5,318 nt of DNA, from the NCBI GenBank assembly GCA_002383375.1, contig DFYR01000048.1, positions 1 to 5,318 on the forward strand, read 5' to 3'. Below, piece by piece: positions 1-5,318 of this stretch. Position 1 is the stretch's first letter; each line of letters starts with the position of its first letter. A model generated the notes under the pieces. The model did not search any database, was not told where the DNA came from, and saw nothing but the letters and a program-made list of their open reading frames with translations. Made by a program: the position numbers and the translations under genes. The stretch comes from Spirochaetaceae bacterium UBA4077 (GTDB taxonomy: Bacteria > Spirochaetota > Spirochaetia > Treponematales > Rectinemataceae).

Positions 1-1
1 G

Positions 2-673
2 GCAAGCGCCACTCTGCGTCAGTATCACAAGCTCTTGTGGTCAAAACCGCTCCCTGGCGGACAAATATTCAAGCTCGATGATGCAGTAGAAAATTCCTAC
101 CTTTATCACAAATCGGACATCGGTGAATTTTCTCTGGCCAGCGATTCTATAATACATACCTATCGCCACTGGAAAAGAACCAAGTCCATCATTGAAAAAG
201 TTCCAGCCGATGAAATGGACTATTTTTTCAATTTTGCCTACACGGTGGGAGGATTCATAATTTTTCCTGGCAACAGGATAAACAACTTGCCAACGCTGAA
301 TCAGGAGAAAGGCACGAACAAAAAAATCAATGATAGATTAGATCTTACCCTGGAGTGCATCCGGTTGTTTTATCGGGGTGAACAAAGCCCTCTTTTTGAT
401 ACGATAGCTCGATATGAAAACTTTTTCCTGCTCTTCGAAGACTTCAAGAACTATTGTGAGTTCTTCTTACTCCAGGACCTGGTGTCTAACGATTTTTCTT
501 CGGTGAACTTTTTCCTCCCCTTCAATGGTTTTGAAAATAATCCGCTGCCTAAAACCATTGAAGAGTTCTCAACATATAGAATCAAAAATATAAGTTTCCT
601 GACCAAAAGAAACAAAAGAATGAATGATTACTGTCTTGCTTGTAAAAATCATGAAGCGAGGCTGGCGGAATAG
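2..673 (+). CDS. DUF6994-like conserved hypothetical protein, 5' end missing
   Basis: The reading frame is open from the window edge, so the N terminus lies outside; 223 residues are visible. A TTG at 35 could be read as a start, but the residues before it (ASATLRQYHKLLWSKPLPGG) belong to the same conserved block, so I treat the gene as truncated by the window. Conserved-looking features in order are the WSKPLPGG/IFKLDD motif, SDSIIHTYRHW, YTVGGFIIFPGN, a DLTLECIRLFYRGE helix and an aromatic-rich stretch ending in FFLLQDLV. From memory this matches the family now called DUF6994, whose function is unknown. There is no signal peptide or membrane segment in the visible part. The gene is clearly A+T richer than its right-hand neighbour: a hand count of bases 541-600 gives 20 G+C of 60, against 36 of 60 for bases 1801-1860. 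That is consistent with separate acquisition. The family assignment is recall, not a search. Confidence 0.72.
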   Translation, partial: ASATLRQYHKLLWSKPLPGGQIFKLDDAVENSYLYHKSDIGEFSLASDSIIHTYRHWKRTKSIIEKVPADEMDYFFNFAYTVGGFIIFPGNRINNLPTLNQEKGTNKKINDRLDLTLECIRLFYRGEQSPLFDTIARYENFFLLFEDFKNYCEFFLLQDLVSNDFSSVNFFLPFNGFENNPLPKTIEEFSTYRIKNISFLTKRNKRMNDYCLACKNHEARLAE

Positions 674-678
674 AAACG

Positions 679-771
679 ATGCAAAACAGATATGCCGGCG
701 ATATTCACGACTACCGATTTAAGGATGTTTCACAAACATCTGCGCAGCCTCGTCAAGGAGGGCAGTCTTGA
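679..771 (+). pseudogene. 30-codon ORF, probable 5' remnant of a deleted gene
   Basis: An ATG at 679, five bases after the preceding stop, opens 30 codons ending in TGA at 769-771. The first residues, MQNRYAGDIHDY, resemble the N terminus of a widespread bacterial hypothetical family that begins M(K/Q)NRYxGDxxD(F/Y)xKYxLL. After residue 12 the likeness stops (RFKDVSQTSAQPRQ follows), as if the gene body had been deleted. Its TGA overlaps the TTG start of the next gene (TTGA at 768-771), so it could act as a short leader that couples translation. A second frame here, ATG at 692 to TAA at 773-775, gives 27 residues ending HLRSLVKEGSLD, which could instead be the tail of another lost gene. I see no clear ribosome binding site before 679. 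Translation is unproven. Confidence 0.45.
755..761 (+). promoter_or_regulatory. Ribosome binding site deciding a TTG start
   Basis: AAGGAGG is a near-complete anti-16S match, six bases before TTG at 768. It decides the start of the downstream fusion gene. The next in-frame ATG (828) has AGGAGG directly abutting it with no spacer, and it would cut off residues that appear to belong to the phosphatase domain. Confidence 0.82.
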
Positions 772-2453
772 TTAACACAAGCATTTCCAATCCTCGTCGG
801 ATCGATTATGTGGAGTTGCCCAGGAGGATGGGCGCTATCGGCATGACGATATGCCCAGGGAAAAGCTGCCATGGCGCGTACGGGATCCACGAGCGAGACC
901 TGGCACTGGACCTTGAGGAAATATGGAAATGGGGCGCTGAGATTCTGGTGAGCCTTATCGAAGAACATGAATACGTTGAGTATGGGATCAGCGATATCGG
1001 ATCCAAAATTCCCGAGGAATTCATGCATATCAAACTGCCGATCAGGGACATGGATATTCCCGATTCCCGCTGGGGGCGAAAGTGGGCGAGGGTAGGGCCT
1101 AAAATTCGCGCAGTATTGCGGAGGGGAGGGAAGGTCTGCATTCACTGCCTGGGCGGATTGGGCCGGACAGGCACGGTCGCGGCGCGGCTTCTGGTGGAGT
1201 TCAGCTTTCATCCGGCCCAGGCTATACAAGAAGTAAGGGCTGCCAGGCCTGGAACGATTCAGACTGAAGCGCAGGAGCAGTATATCAATTCGCTTGAACC
1301 TGTCTGGCGACGATTCGACCGAACCAGGGCCTGTCTGTTGGCAGGCGCGTGCGGTGATGCTCTGGGCGCGACTGTTGAATTCGACAATAGGGATAAAATC
1401 CTTGCCACATTCGGTCCTTCGGGGATTCGCGATTTCGTAGATAATGAATACGGCATTGCAGGAAAAATTACCGATGACACACAGATGAGCCTTTTCACCG
1501 CCGAGGGGCTCATACGCGCTGAAGTGAGGAGGCGCCTTCGCGATCTTTCAAGCTATGAAGGCTGCATCCACCATGCGTATCTGCGATGGCTGTACACGCA
1601 AAAATCCAATGTTCCCGTTGAGGGCTTCAAGCCCGACGGCTGGCTGATCAGCAATGAAGAGCTTTTCAATCGGAGAGCTCCAGGCCACACCTGCCTCGAA
1701 TCCTTGCTAATAGCCGAAGGGATTGGCGTCCCTGAAACGGCGAATAACAACAGCAAGGGCTGTGGCGGCGTGATGCGCGCCGCCCCTGTGGGGCTTTTCA
1801 TGGCAGCCCTTGGGGGTGCCGATGATGAATCGCGTCACAAAGCCTTCAAGATCGGCTGCGCTTCAGCCCGCCTCACCCATGGGCATCCTTCCGGCTACCT
1901 TTCCGCGGGAGCCCTCTCCATGATCATCCACGACCTAATCCTGGGGGAAGAGCTTGCCGATTCGGTTGTGCGAGCGATCAGCCGCCTGGAGAAGGAAGAA
2001 GGATCCGGCGAAACTGCCGGAAAGCTGCGGGACGCCCTGCGATTGGCAGCGGGCACAACCGCCCCGGTTGAATGCATCAAGGAACTGGGTTTGGGCTGGG
2101 TTGGAGAAGAGGCCTTGGCGATCGCGGTCTTCTGCGCACTCCGGGCAAACGATCTTGAAGATGGAATCTGCATGGCGGTGAACATCACCGGCGACAGCGA
2201 TTCCACCGGCTCGATAGCCGGCAATATCCTAGGCGCGATGTACGGTTGCAGCGCCATCCCCGCACGATGGCTGGACCGGCTGGAACTGAAGGAAACGATA
2301 CGCGAAACAGCCGAGGACCTCATCTTTATCCACGATTCGACGCTGTCGTCCCGGGACTCCTCCCTGCGAAAAGAAAACATGAGTGACCGCCATGCTCAGG
2401 AATTATCGCAAAAGGAAAACGACTGGTGGGTTGAGCGATATCCGGGTTGGTGA
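768..2453 (+). CDS. Phosphatase-ADP-ribosylglycohydrolase fusion protein
   Basis: The 561-residue protein has two catalytic domains. Residues about 12-178 form a dual-specificity/tyrosine-type phosphatase: the P-loop is HCLGGLGRTG (126-135), with nucleophile C127 and R133 in a CX5R motif, and LPIRD (90-94) supplies a candidate general acid, D94. Residues about 180-525 form an ADP-ribosylglycohydrolase of the DraG/ARH fold: GACGDALGA (193-201), the metal-site motif TDDT (235-238), an NNNSKGCGGVMR block (326-337), THGHP (370-374), and GDSDSTGSIAGNILG (475-489) with the second metal-binding acidic cluster. All key residues are present, so both halves look active. The phosphatase should cleave a phosphomonoester and the hydrolase an ADP-ribosyl bond on protein, nucleic acid or a small molecule. 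The substrate is not visible. No signal peptide or membrane helix is present, so the protein is probably cytoplasmic. The last 35 residues are polar and may be a flexible tail. TTG at 768 is chosen because of the strong ribosome binding site. Confidence 0.93.
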   Translation: MINTSISNPRRIDYVELPRRMGAIGMTICPGKSCHGAYGIHERDLALDLEEIWKWGAEILVSLIEEHEYVEYGISDIGSKIPEEFMHIKLPIRDMDIPDSRWGRKWARVGPKIRAVLRRGGKVCIHCLGGLGRTGTVAARLLVEFSFHPAQAIQEVRAARPGTIQTEAQEQYINSLEPVWRRFDRTRACLLAGACGDALGATVEFDNRDKILATFGPSGIRDFVDNEYGIAGKITDDTQMSLFTAEGLIRAEVRRRLRDLSSYEGCIHHAYLRWLYTQKSNVPVEGFKPDGWLISNEELFNRRAPGHTCLESLLIAEGIGVPETANNNSKGCGGVMRAAPVGLFMAALGGADDESRHKAFKIGCASARLTHGHPSGYLSAGALSMIIHDLILGEELADSVVRAISRLEKEEGSGETAGKLRDALRLAAGTTAPVECIKELGLGWVGEEALAIAVFCALRANDLEDGICMAVNITGDSDSTGSIAGNILGAMYGCSAIPARWLDRLELKETIRETAEDLIFIHDSTLSSRDSSLRKENMSDRHAQELSQKENDWWVERYPGW

Positions 2454-2609
2454 ATATTTAATCTCAGCATGTAATAGGAGACACGATAATACGAGCACCA
2501 GGATGGACAGGAGTTTTCCTATAAAATAATTGCGCGCTTTCTATCTTGAACTTCCTCTAAATTACCGCAGTCGCTTTTTGTAACGAATGAAGCTTAGAGA
2601 AAATATTCC

Positions 2610-2638
2610 TTTACGAATTGGAAAATAGATAGCATACT
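2610..2638 (+). promoter_or_regulatory. Candidate sigma-70 promoter for the HNH gene at 2681
   Basis: TTTACG (2610-2615) and CATACT (2633-2638) each match four of six consensus bases and lie exactly 17 bases apart in an A+T-rich stretch. Transcription would start near 2645, leaving a leader of about 36 bases. The rest of the 227-base gap (2454-2680) holds no convincing gene, and I see no clear terminator for the upstream fusion gene. Confidence 0.45.
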
Positions 2639-2666
2639 CAGGAAAGAACAAGTAAAAATCTTTAGC

Positions 2667-2673
2667 AAGGTGA
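2667..2673 (+). promoter_or_regulatory. Ribosome binding site of the HNH gene
   Basis: AAGGTGA lies seven bases before the ATG at 2681 and supports that start. Confidence 0.7.
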
Positions 2674-2680
2674 ATTAGCC

Positions 2681-3625
2681 ATGAAATTCTACCTTGGAGT
2701 GACGGATACCGACTGGTTCAGGAACCTGCGCGCCCTCAAGCCGGAGGATGTCAATTACTGGCAGCCCAGCGGAAAGCCCCTTGTCGGACTCGACCGCGGC
2801 GCCCCTTTTCTGTTCAAGCTGAAAGCCCCTTACAGAAAGATCGGCGGAATAGGATTCTTCTCGACCTTCGCATCATTCCCCCTAAACATCGTATGGGATG
2901 CTTTCGGCCAGCGAAACGGCTTCTCGACAAGAACAGAATTGGTGAATCGTATCTTGGCGTACAGAAAGAAAAACAATGTGGCGCCGGATCCCACGCTCAC
3001 GATTGGATGTATCGTTCTCACCGACCCGATATTCTTCGATGATGATGAAATGATCCCTCTGCCGGCTTCCTGGGATGACCATACCGTGAAGGGAAAATTC
3101 TATTCGGATGCGGATTCAGAAGGTGCTTTCTTGTGGGACTCTGTCAGATCAGTACTGGCAGCTCGGCGTTTCTTCGATCACAAGGAAGAAAGCGAAGAAT
3201 TACCATTTACGATCCAAGATCCGGCATATCGGCAGGTCGCCAGCAGGGTGCGCATAGGCCAAGGAGCCTTCAGATTGCTGGTCACCGAAGCGTATAATCG
3301 AGCCTGCGCAGTTACCGGTGAACACACGTTGCCTGTCCTTGAGGCAGCACATATTAGGCCATACGCTGAATCAGGCCCACACTTGGTCAATAACGGCCTT
3401 CTTCTCCGCGCTGACTTGCATAAATTATTTGATGAAGGGTATATGACTGTGACTCCGGATTATCATGTTGAAATAAGTCCGGCAATCCGCGAGGAATTCA
3501 ACAATGGCAAGATTTATTATTCTATGCATGGCCAAATACTATCGAAGTTGCCTGATCGTGTAAGCGAACGCCCTAATCGACATTTTTTGATATGGCACAA
3601 CGAGAATATTTACAAAGCGGGGTGA
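2681..3625 (+). CDS. HNH endonuclease (HNH_2 type) with an N-terminal EVE/PUA-like domain
   Basis: The 314-residue protein carries a C-terminal HNH nuclease domain at about 195-265: C209 in the CAVTG turn, AAHI with H224, NNGLLL with N237/N238, and DLHKLFD with H247. This is the pattern I associate with the HNH_2 family (PF13391). Residues 1 to about 160 begin MKFYLGVTDTDWF and contain NYWQPSG, PFLFKLKAP, GGIGFF and PLNIVWDAFG. That block resembles the EVE/PUA-like domain found in front of such nucleases, and related folds read modified bases. I infer a stand-alone, DNA-modification-sensing restriction enzyme (type IV-like) that cuts foreign DNA in the cytoplasm. No methyltransferase gene accompanies it in the window, which fits that idea. 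The gene has its own candidate promoter and ribosome binding site and converges on a second HNH gene. The nuclease call is firm; the N-terminal role is inference. Confidence 0.88.
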   Translation: MKFYLGVTDTDWFRNLRALKPEDVNYWQPSGKPLVGLDRGAPFLFKLKAPYRKIGGIGFFSTFASFPLNIVWDAFGQRNGFSTRTELVNRILAYRKKNNVAPDPTLTIGCIVLTDPIFFDDDEMIPLPASWDDHTVKGKFYSDADSEGAFLWDSVRSVLAARRFFDHKEESEELPFTIQDPAYRQVASRVRIGQGAFRLLVTEAYNRACAVTGEHTLPVLEAAHIRPYAESGPHLVNNGLLLRADLHKLFDEGYMTVTPDYHVEISPAIREEFNNGKIYYSMHGQILSKLPDRVSERPNRHFLIWHNENIYKAG

Positions 3626-3637
3626 GTTGTCGTCACT

Positions 3638-3667
3638 CTCAAGAAGGAAGGCAAGAAAATTCTTGAG
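3638..3667. terminator. Weak inverted repeat between convergent genes
   Basis: CTCAAGAA (3638-3645) and TTCTTGAG (3660-3667) form a perfect 8-bp stem with a 14-base loop, in the 62-base gap between two convergent stop codons. The place suits a shared bidirectional terminator. The stem is A+T-rich and no clean T-run follows on either strand, so termination efficiency would be modest. Confidence 0.3.
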
Positions 3668-3687
3668 TTGCTTTGTAACTGAAAGTT

Positions 3688-4590
3688 TCAAGCACTTAAG
3701 AACTCTATAAATCTTAGCGCGAGCCTATCCGGATCAGGCTTTTCGCTGTTTTTATGGGGAGTTCTGATATTCCAGCCATCAAGTTCCTGAAGGCCGTGCC
3801 TCAACATGGGGCCGTCTCTCTCTCTTAATATATCGCTTCGCACATGGACGAGATAATCTTGATCAATACCAATAAAGTTTTGATCGTAGGCTGCATGGTG
3901 AATCTTGCATAGAGAAAGTCCGTTATTGATGACTGGAATACCTTCTTCCTCTGTGTCGCCGATAATATGGGCGGCGTCTAAAAGTTCAGGATGATGAAGA
4001 TTGCAGATCGCGCAATGTTCATCATAGGCATGTATGACCAGTTCCCTAAATGCGTTTTGGTGCAGCCTTCGCCTTGTCTCAACGGTCACATAGCGTCGCA
4101 CATCGAGAGGCGATTCTATCATGTCTTCCATCGAAACACCGGGACGCAGATCCTTATATGCCGGTTCGATCATGGCTTTCACGCAAAGAGAGTCGGGGAA
4201 ATCCTGTATGATAATGAGCGGCCAGATCGTCTGGTAATAATGGGTATAAATTTCCGTGAAATATATGAGCGGAGTCCTCGTTCGCATTGCCTCGCGCAAT
4301 CCTCGATTATCACGATGATTAGGATCGGTTCCTCGATACGCATAGGTCCAGGTTCTATCGCTGTTGAAAGAATCAAGCTTGTAGGGTCCGTTCAGCCTCG
4401 TAGTGATAGAAATAGGCATTGCGAATCCCTGAGGGAACCAGATTCCAGTTTGACCTTTGAGGGTAATGCGCCTGTTTTTGTAGAGAAATCCTTCCGCCAG
4501 CTCACGACCTGAAAAGGCTGATCTGCCGCTAGCTTCCCTTTCAGCGAGCCATCGAAACGCCGCCAGCCTAATATCAAATTCTTCTGACAT
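3688..4590 (-). CDS. HNH endonuclease (HNH_2 type) with a GTDPxHRDN N-terminal domain
   Basis: The 300-residue protein ends in an HNH nuclease domain: zinc-type C193/C196 (HCAIC), DAAHI with H208, NNGLSLC with N222/N223, and KIHHAAYD with H231/H232. Residues 1 to about 65 look like a small helical, winged-helix-like segment followed by a strand block (GIWFPQGF). Residues about 70-145 contain AYRGTDPNHRDNRGLREA and LIYFTEIY, a module I recall in front of many bacterial HNH_2 nucleases. It is plausibly a PUA/SRA-like DNA reader, though that is inference. A stand-alone restriction role is likely. The protein shares the nuclease type with the convergent gene at 2681 but not its N-terminal domain, so the two are not a recent tandem duplication. 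ATG at 4590 has no clear Shine-Dalgarno sequence, but a -10-like box lies only seven bases upstream, which suggests a leaderless message. Confidence 0.88.
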   Translation of the reverse strand: MSEEFDIRLAAFRWLAEREASGRSAFSGRELAEGFLYKNRRITLKGQTGIWFPQGFAMPISITTRLNGPYKLDSFNSDRTWTYAYRGTDPNHRDNRGLREAMRTRTPLIYFTEIYTHYYQTIWPLIIIQDFPDSLCVKAMIEPAYKDLRPGVSMEDMIESPLDVRRYVTVETRRRLHQNAFRELVIHAYDEHCAICNLHHPELLDAAHIIGDTEEEGIPVINNGLSLCKIHHAAYDQNFIGIDQDYLVHVRSDILRERDGPMLRHGLQELDGWNIRTPHKNSEKPDPDRLALRFIEFLSA

Positions 4591-4597
4591 TAAAGCT

Positions 4598-4627
4598 ACT
4601 ATACAGCCGAATTTTTATTTTCGGTAA
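4598..4627 (-). promoter_or_regulatory. Candidate promoter for the minus-strand HNH gene
   Basis: Read on the minus strand, TTACCG (4627-4622) and TATAGT (4603-4598) lie 18 bases apart. The -10 matches five of six consensus bases; the -35 is poor. The expected start point falls at or next to the ATG at 4590, so the transcript would have almost no leader. This agrees with the missing ribosome binding site. Confidence 0.4.
4607..4624. promoter_or_regulatory. Small inverted repeat inside the HNH promoter
   Basis: CCGAA (4607-4611) and TTCGG (4620-4624) are inverted around an eight-base T-rich centre. The repeat fills the spacer between the candidate -35 and -10 boxes of the minus-strand HNH gene, where a repressor site would be effective. 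With only five pairs, chance is a fair alternative. Confidence 0.25.
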
Positions 4628-4694
4628 TTATTTCTTGTTGATTCCGCAATTCGTGACTTAACTCCCAATTACTGGGCTTAGCTATACTCCAAGA

Positions 4695-4711
4695 CCGCTG
4701 ACTGGCCGCTG
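4695..4711. repeat. Direct repeat CCGCTG, 11-base period
   Basis: CCGCTG occurs at 4695-4700 and 4706-4711, about one helical turn apart, within the divergent intergenic region. It could be a tandem protein-binding site. It also overlaps the degenerate left-hand copy of the 32-base repeat block that follows. Confidence 0.25.
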
Positions 4712-4727
4712 CAGATTTTCTACGATA

Positions 4728-4792
4728 TTCCGCAGCTATCCTGCGGGTTTTCTTGGTTTTTCCGCAACATAGTTGCGGATTATTTGGTTTTT
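4728..4792 (+). repeat. Two tandem 32-base hairpin units before the ATPase gene
   Basis: Unit 1 starts at 4728 and unit 2 at 4760. Each reads TTCCGCA, a short loop, the complement of CCGCA, then a T-rich tail ending GGTTTT. Unit 1 pairs CCGCAG (4730-4735) with CTGCGG (4741-4746). Unit 2 pairs TCCGCAAC (4761-4768) with GTTGCGGA (4772-4779). The G-C pair at 4735/4741 becomes A-T at 4767/4773, a compensatory change that keeps the stem. Ungapped identity counted by hand is 21 of 32. A degenerate third unit can be traced one period upstream: 4710-4731 matches 4742-4763 at 16 of 22 positions. A lone ATTCCGCA also occurs at 4641-4648. The units could be operator sites, RNA hairpins with terminator-like tails, or the end of a mobile segment; the sequence does not decide. 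Confidence 0.75.
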
Positions 4793-4800
4793 ACTACAGT
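4773..4800 (+). promoter_or_regulatory. Candidate promoter for the ATPase gene
   Basis: TTGCGG (4773-4778) and TACAGT (4795-4800) lie 16 bases apart, and TATAAA at 4800-4805 abuts the ATG. The -35 box sits in the right arm of the second hairpin, so a protein bound to the palindrome would block it. No Shine-Dalgarno site precedes the ATG at 4807, again suggesting a leaderless message. A rival start is TATACT at 4683-4688 with TTAACT 19 bases upstream (4658-4663), which would place both hairpins in a long 5' leader. Both are weak matches. Confidence 0.3.
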
Positions 4801-4806
4801 ATAAAC

Positions 4807-5318
4807 ATGGAGTATCAACGCAAGCTCGCGATTGCACAGGAAGGGAAGTCGGCCTTCCTCTTCGGACCGCGCCTGACAGGCAAGACCTATCTATTGAAGA
4901 AAACATTTCCTCAAGCGACGTATTACGATCTTCTGCGCTCCGATACATTCTTGCGACTATCCCTGAAGCCTTCCATTTTACGGGAAGAGCTGGCAAACCA
5001 TCCTCCCGGGACGACGATCATCATCGATGAAAAACAGAAACTGTCTCTTTTGCTGAATGAAGTACACTCTCTGATAGAGGAGAAAGGTCTACGTTCCATC
5101 ATGACGGGATCCAGCGCCGGAAAGCTGAGACGGGAAGGGGTCAATCTGCTCGGGGGAAGGGCAAGATCCCTGCGACTCCATCCCCTGGTATCGGCGGAGA
5201 TCGAAGATTTCGATCAGATACCTTTTCTTGACCGTAGCCTGGGTCAGTTATATCATCATCTCGGAATATTGACTCGCGCAGCGGGGCGAGGTTCCGCAGG
5301 AGGCTTCGCGGTGAGTTT
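4807..5318 (+). CDS. AAA_14/DUF4143-type ATPase, 3' end outside the window
   Basis: The frame runs from ATG at 4807 to the window edge, with 170 residues visible. The Walker A motif GPRLTGKT is at 20-27 and the Walker B strand IIIDE at 71-75. TGSS at 100-103 matches the sensor region, and NLLGGRA (113-119) followed by HPLVSAEI (125-132) is characteristic of this P-loop family, whose full-length members are about 380-450 residues with a C-terminal DUF4143 domain. Family members commonly show IDExQK here, so IDEKQK is ordinary, while GSSAGKL replaces the usual GSSARKL. The cellular role of these ATPases is largely unknown. After about residue 137 (EDFDQI) I no longer recognise the family sequence: the expected RALxxGxLP stretch is missing, and a glycine- and arginine-rich run follows. 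The gene may therefore be frameshifted or truncated. The start agrees with the usual 17-20 residues before Walker A. Confidence 0.8.
   Translation, partial: MEYQRKLAIAQEGKSAFLFGPRLTGKTYLLKKTFPQATYYDLLRSDTFLRLSLKPSILREELANHPPGTTIIIDEKQKLSLLLNEVHSLIEEKGLRSIMTGSSAGKLRREGVNLLGGRARSLRLHPLVSAEIEDFDQIPFLDRSLGQLYHHLGILTRAAGRGSAGGFAVS
5298..5318 (+). promoter_or_regulatory. Ribosome binding site with GTG start at the window edge
   Basis: AGGAGG (5298-5303) stands seven bases before GTG at 5311, an ideal arrangement. The GTG is in the same frame as the ATPase ORF, and its last two bases form a TGA (5312-5314) in another frame, giving a GTGA overlap. A new gene could start here and run off the window. 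If so, the ATPase ORF only appears open because it runs into that gene. Confidence 0.4.

Noticed and set aside
828..830. ATG as an alternative start of the fusion gene
   Set aside because: The AGGAGG before it abuts the codon with no spacer, and residues 12-20 upstream look like part of the phosphatase domain. TTG at 768 has ideal spacing.
753..1229. 158-codon minus-strand ORF over the phosphatase domain
   Set aside because: It lies antisense to a clear catalytic domain, shows no recognisable motif and has a biased, proline-rich composition typical of a shadow frame.
1895..2380. 161-codon minus-strand ORF over the ADP-ribosylglycohydrolase domain
   Set aside because: It is serine- and arginine-rich, antisense to conserved hydrolase motifs, with no family likeness.
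3991..4512. 173-codon plus-strand ORF opposite the second HNH gene
   Set aside because: The minus-strand frame contains an unmistakable HNH motif set. This frame shows nothing recognisable.
2681..4590. Classical restriction-modification system
   Set aside because: Two nucleases are present but no methyltransferase motif occurs in any frame of the window.
4728..4756. Simple intrinsic terminator of an upstream plus-strand gene
   Set aside because: The hairpin and T-rich tail resemble one, but the gene to the left is on the minus strand, so no plus-strand message needs ending here. Attenuation within the ATPase leader remains possible.
4728..4792. CRISPR array
   Set aside because: There are only two or three units, directly adjacent with no unique spacers and with drifting sequence, and no cas gene is present.
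4773..5030. 85-codon plus-strand ORF overlapping the ATPase start
   Set aside because: It is out of frame with Walker A and Walker B, which lie in the frame starting at 4807, and its start falls inside a hairpin.

Overview
This looks like bacterial accessory DNA. The genes are spaced apart and face different ways. Composition changes from gene to gene, and the gene families are typical of defence or genome-variable regions. Good Shine-Dalgarno sites precede two of the genes, which fits a bacterium of intermediate G+C. The families present (DUF6994-like, phosphatase-ADP-ribosylglycohydrolase fusion, HNH_2 endonucleases, AAA_14/DUF4143-type ATPase) are spread across many anaerobic and sediment bacteria, so I cannot name the lineage. 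Nothing in the window is a housekeeping gene.

Layout: (1) 2-673, plus strand, the 3' part of an A+T-rich DUF6994-like gene cut by the window edge. (2) 674-767, a short gap holding a 30-codon ORF whose first 12 residues look like the beginning of an unrelated conserved protein family, probably a gene remnant. Its stop overlaps the next start. (3) 768-2453, plus strand, a fusion of a dual-specificity/tyrosine-type phosphatase domain with an ADP-ribosylglycohydrolase domain, starting at TTG behind a near-perfect ribosome binding site. (4) 2454-2680, an intergenic region with a plausible sigma-70 promoter. (5) 2681-3625, plus strand, and 3688-4590, minus strand, two convergent HNH endonucleases. 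They share the HNH_2-type catalytic domain but have different N-terminal domains, which are probable DNA-reading modules. (6) 4591-4806, a divergent control region with two tandem 32-nt hairpin units that show a compensatory base-pair change, and a degenerate third copy in register. (7) 4807-5318, plus strand, the 5' part of an AAA_14/DUF4143-type ATPase. Its family resemblance fades after about residue 137, and a strong ribosome binding site with an in-frame GTG appears at the window edge.

How the genes may work together: the two HNH proteins resemble stand-alone, type IV-like restriction enzymes that sense something about the DNA through their N-terminal domains. The phosphatase-hydrolase fusion suggests removal of both phosphate and ADP-ribose from one substrate. 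The genes have separate upstream regions and mixed orientations, so they look like independent cargo of a variable locus and not one operon. The least explained element is the tandem covarying hairpin block directly in front of the ATPase.
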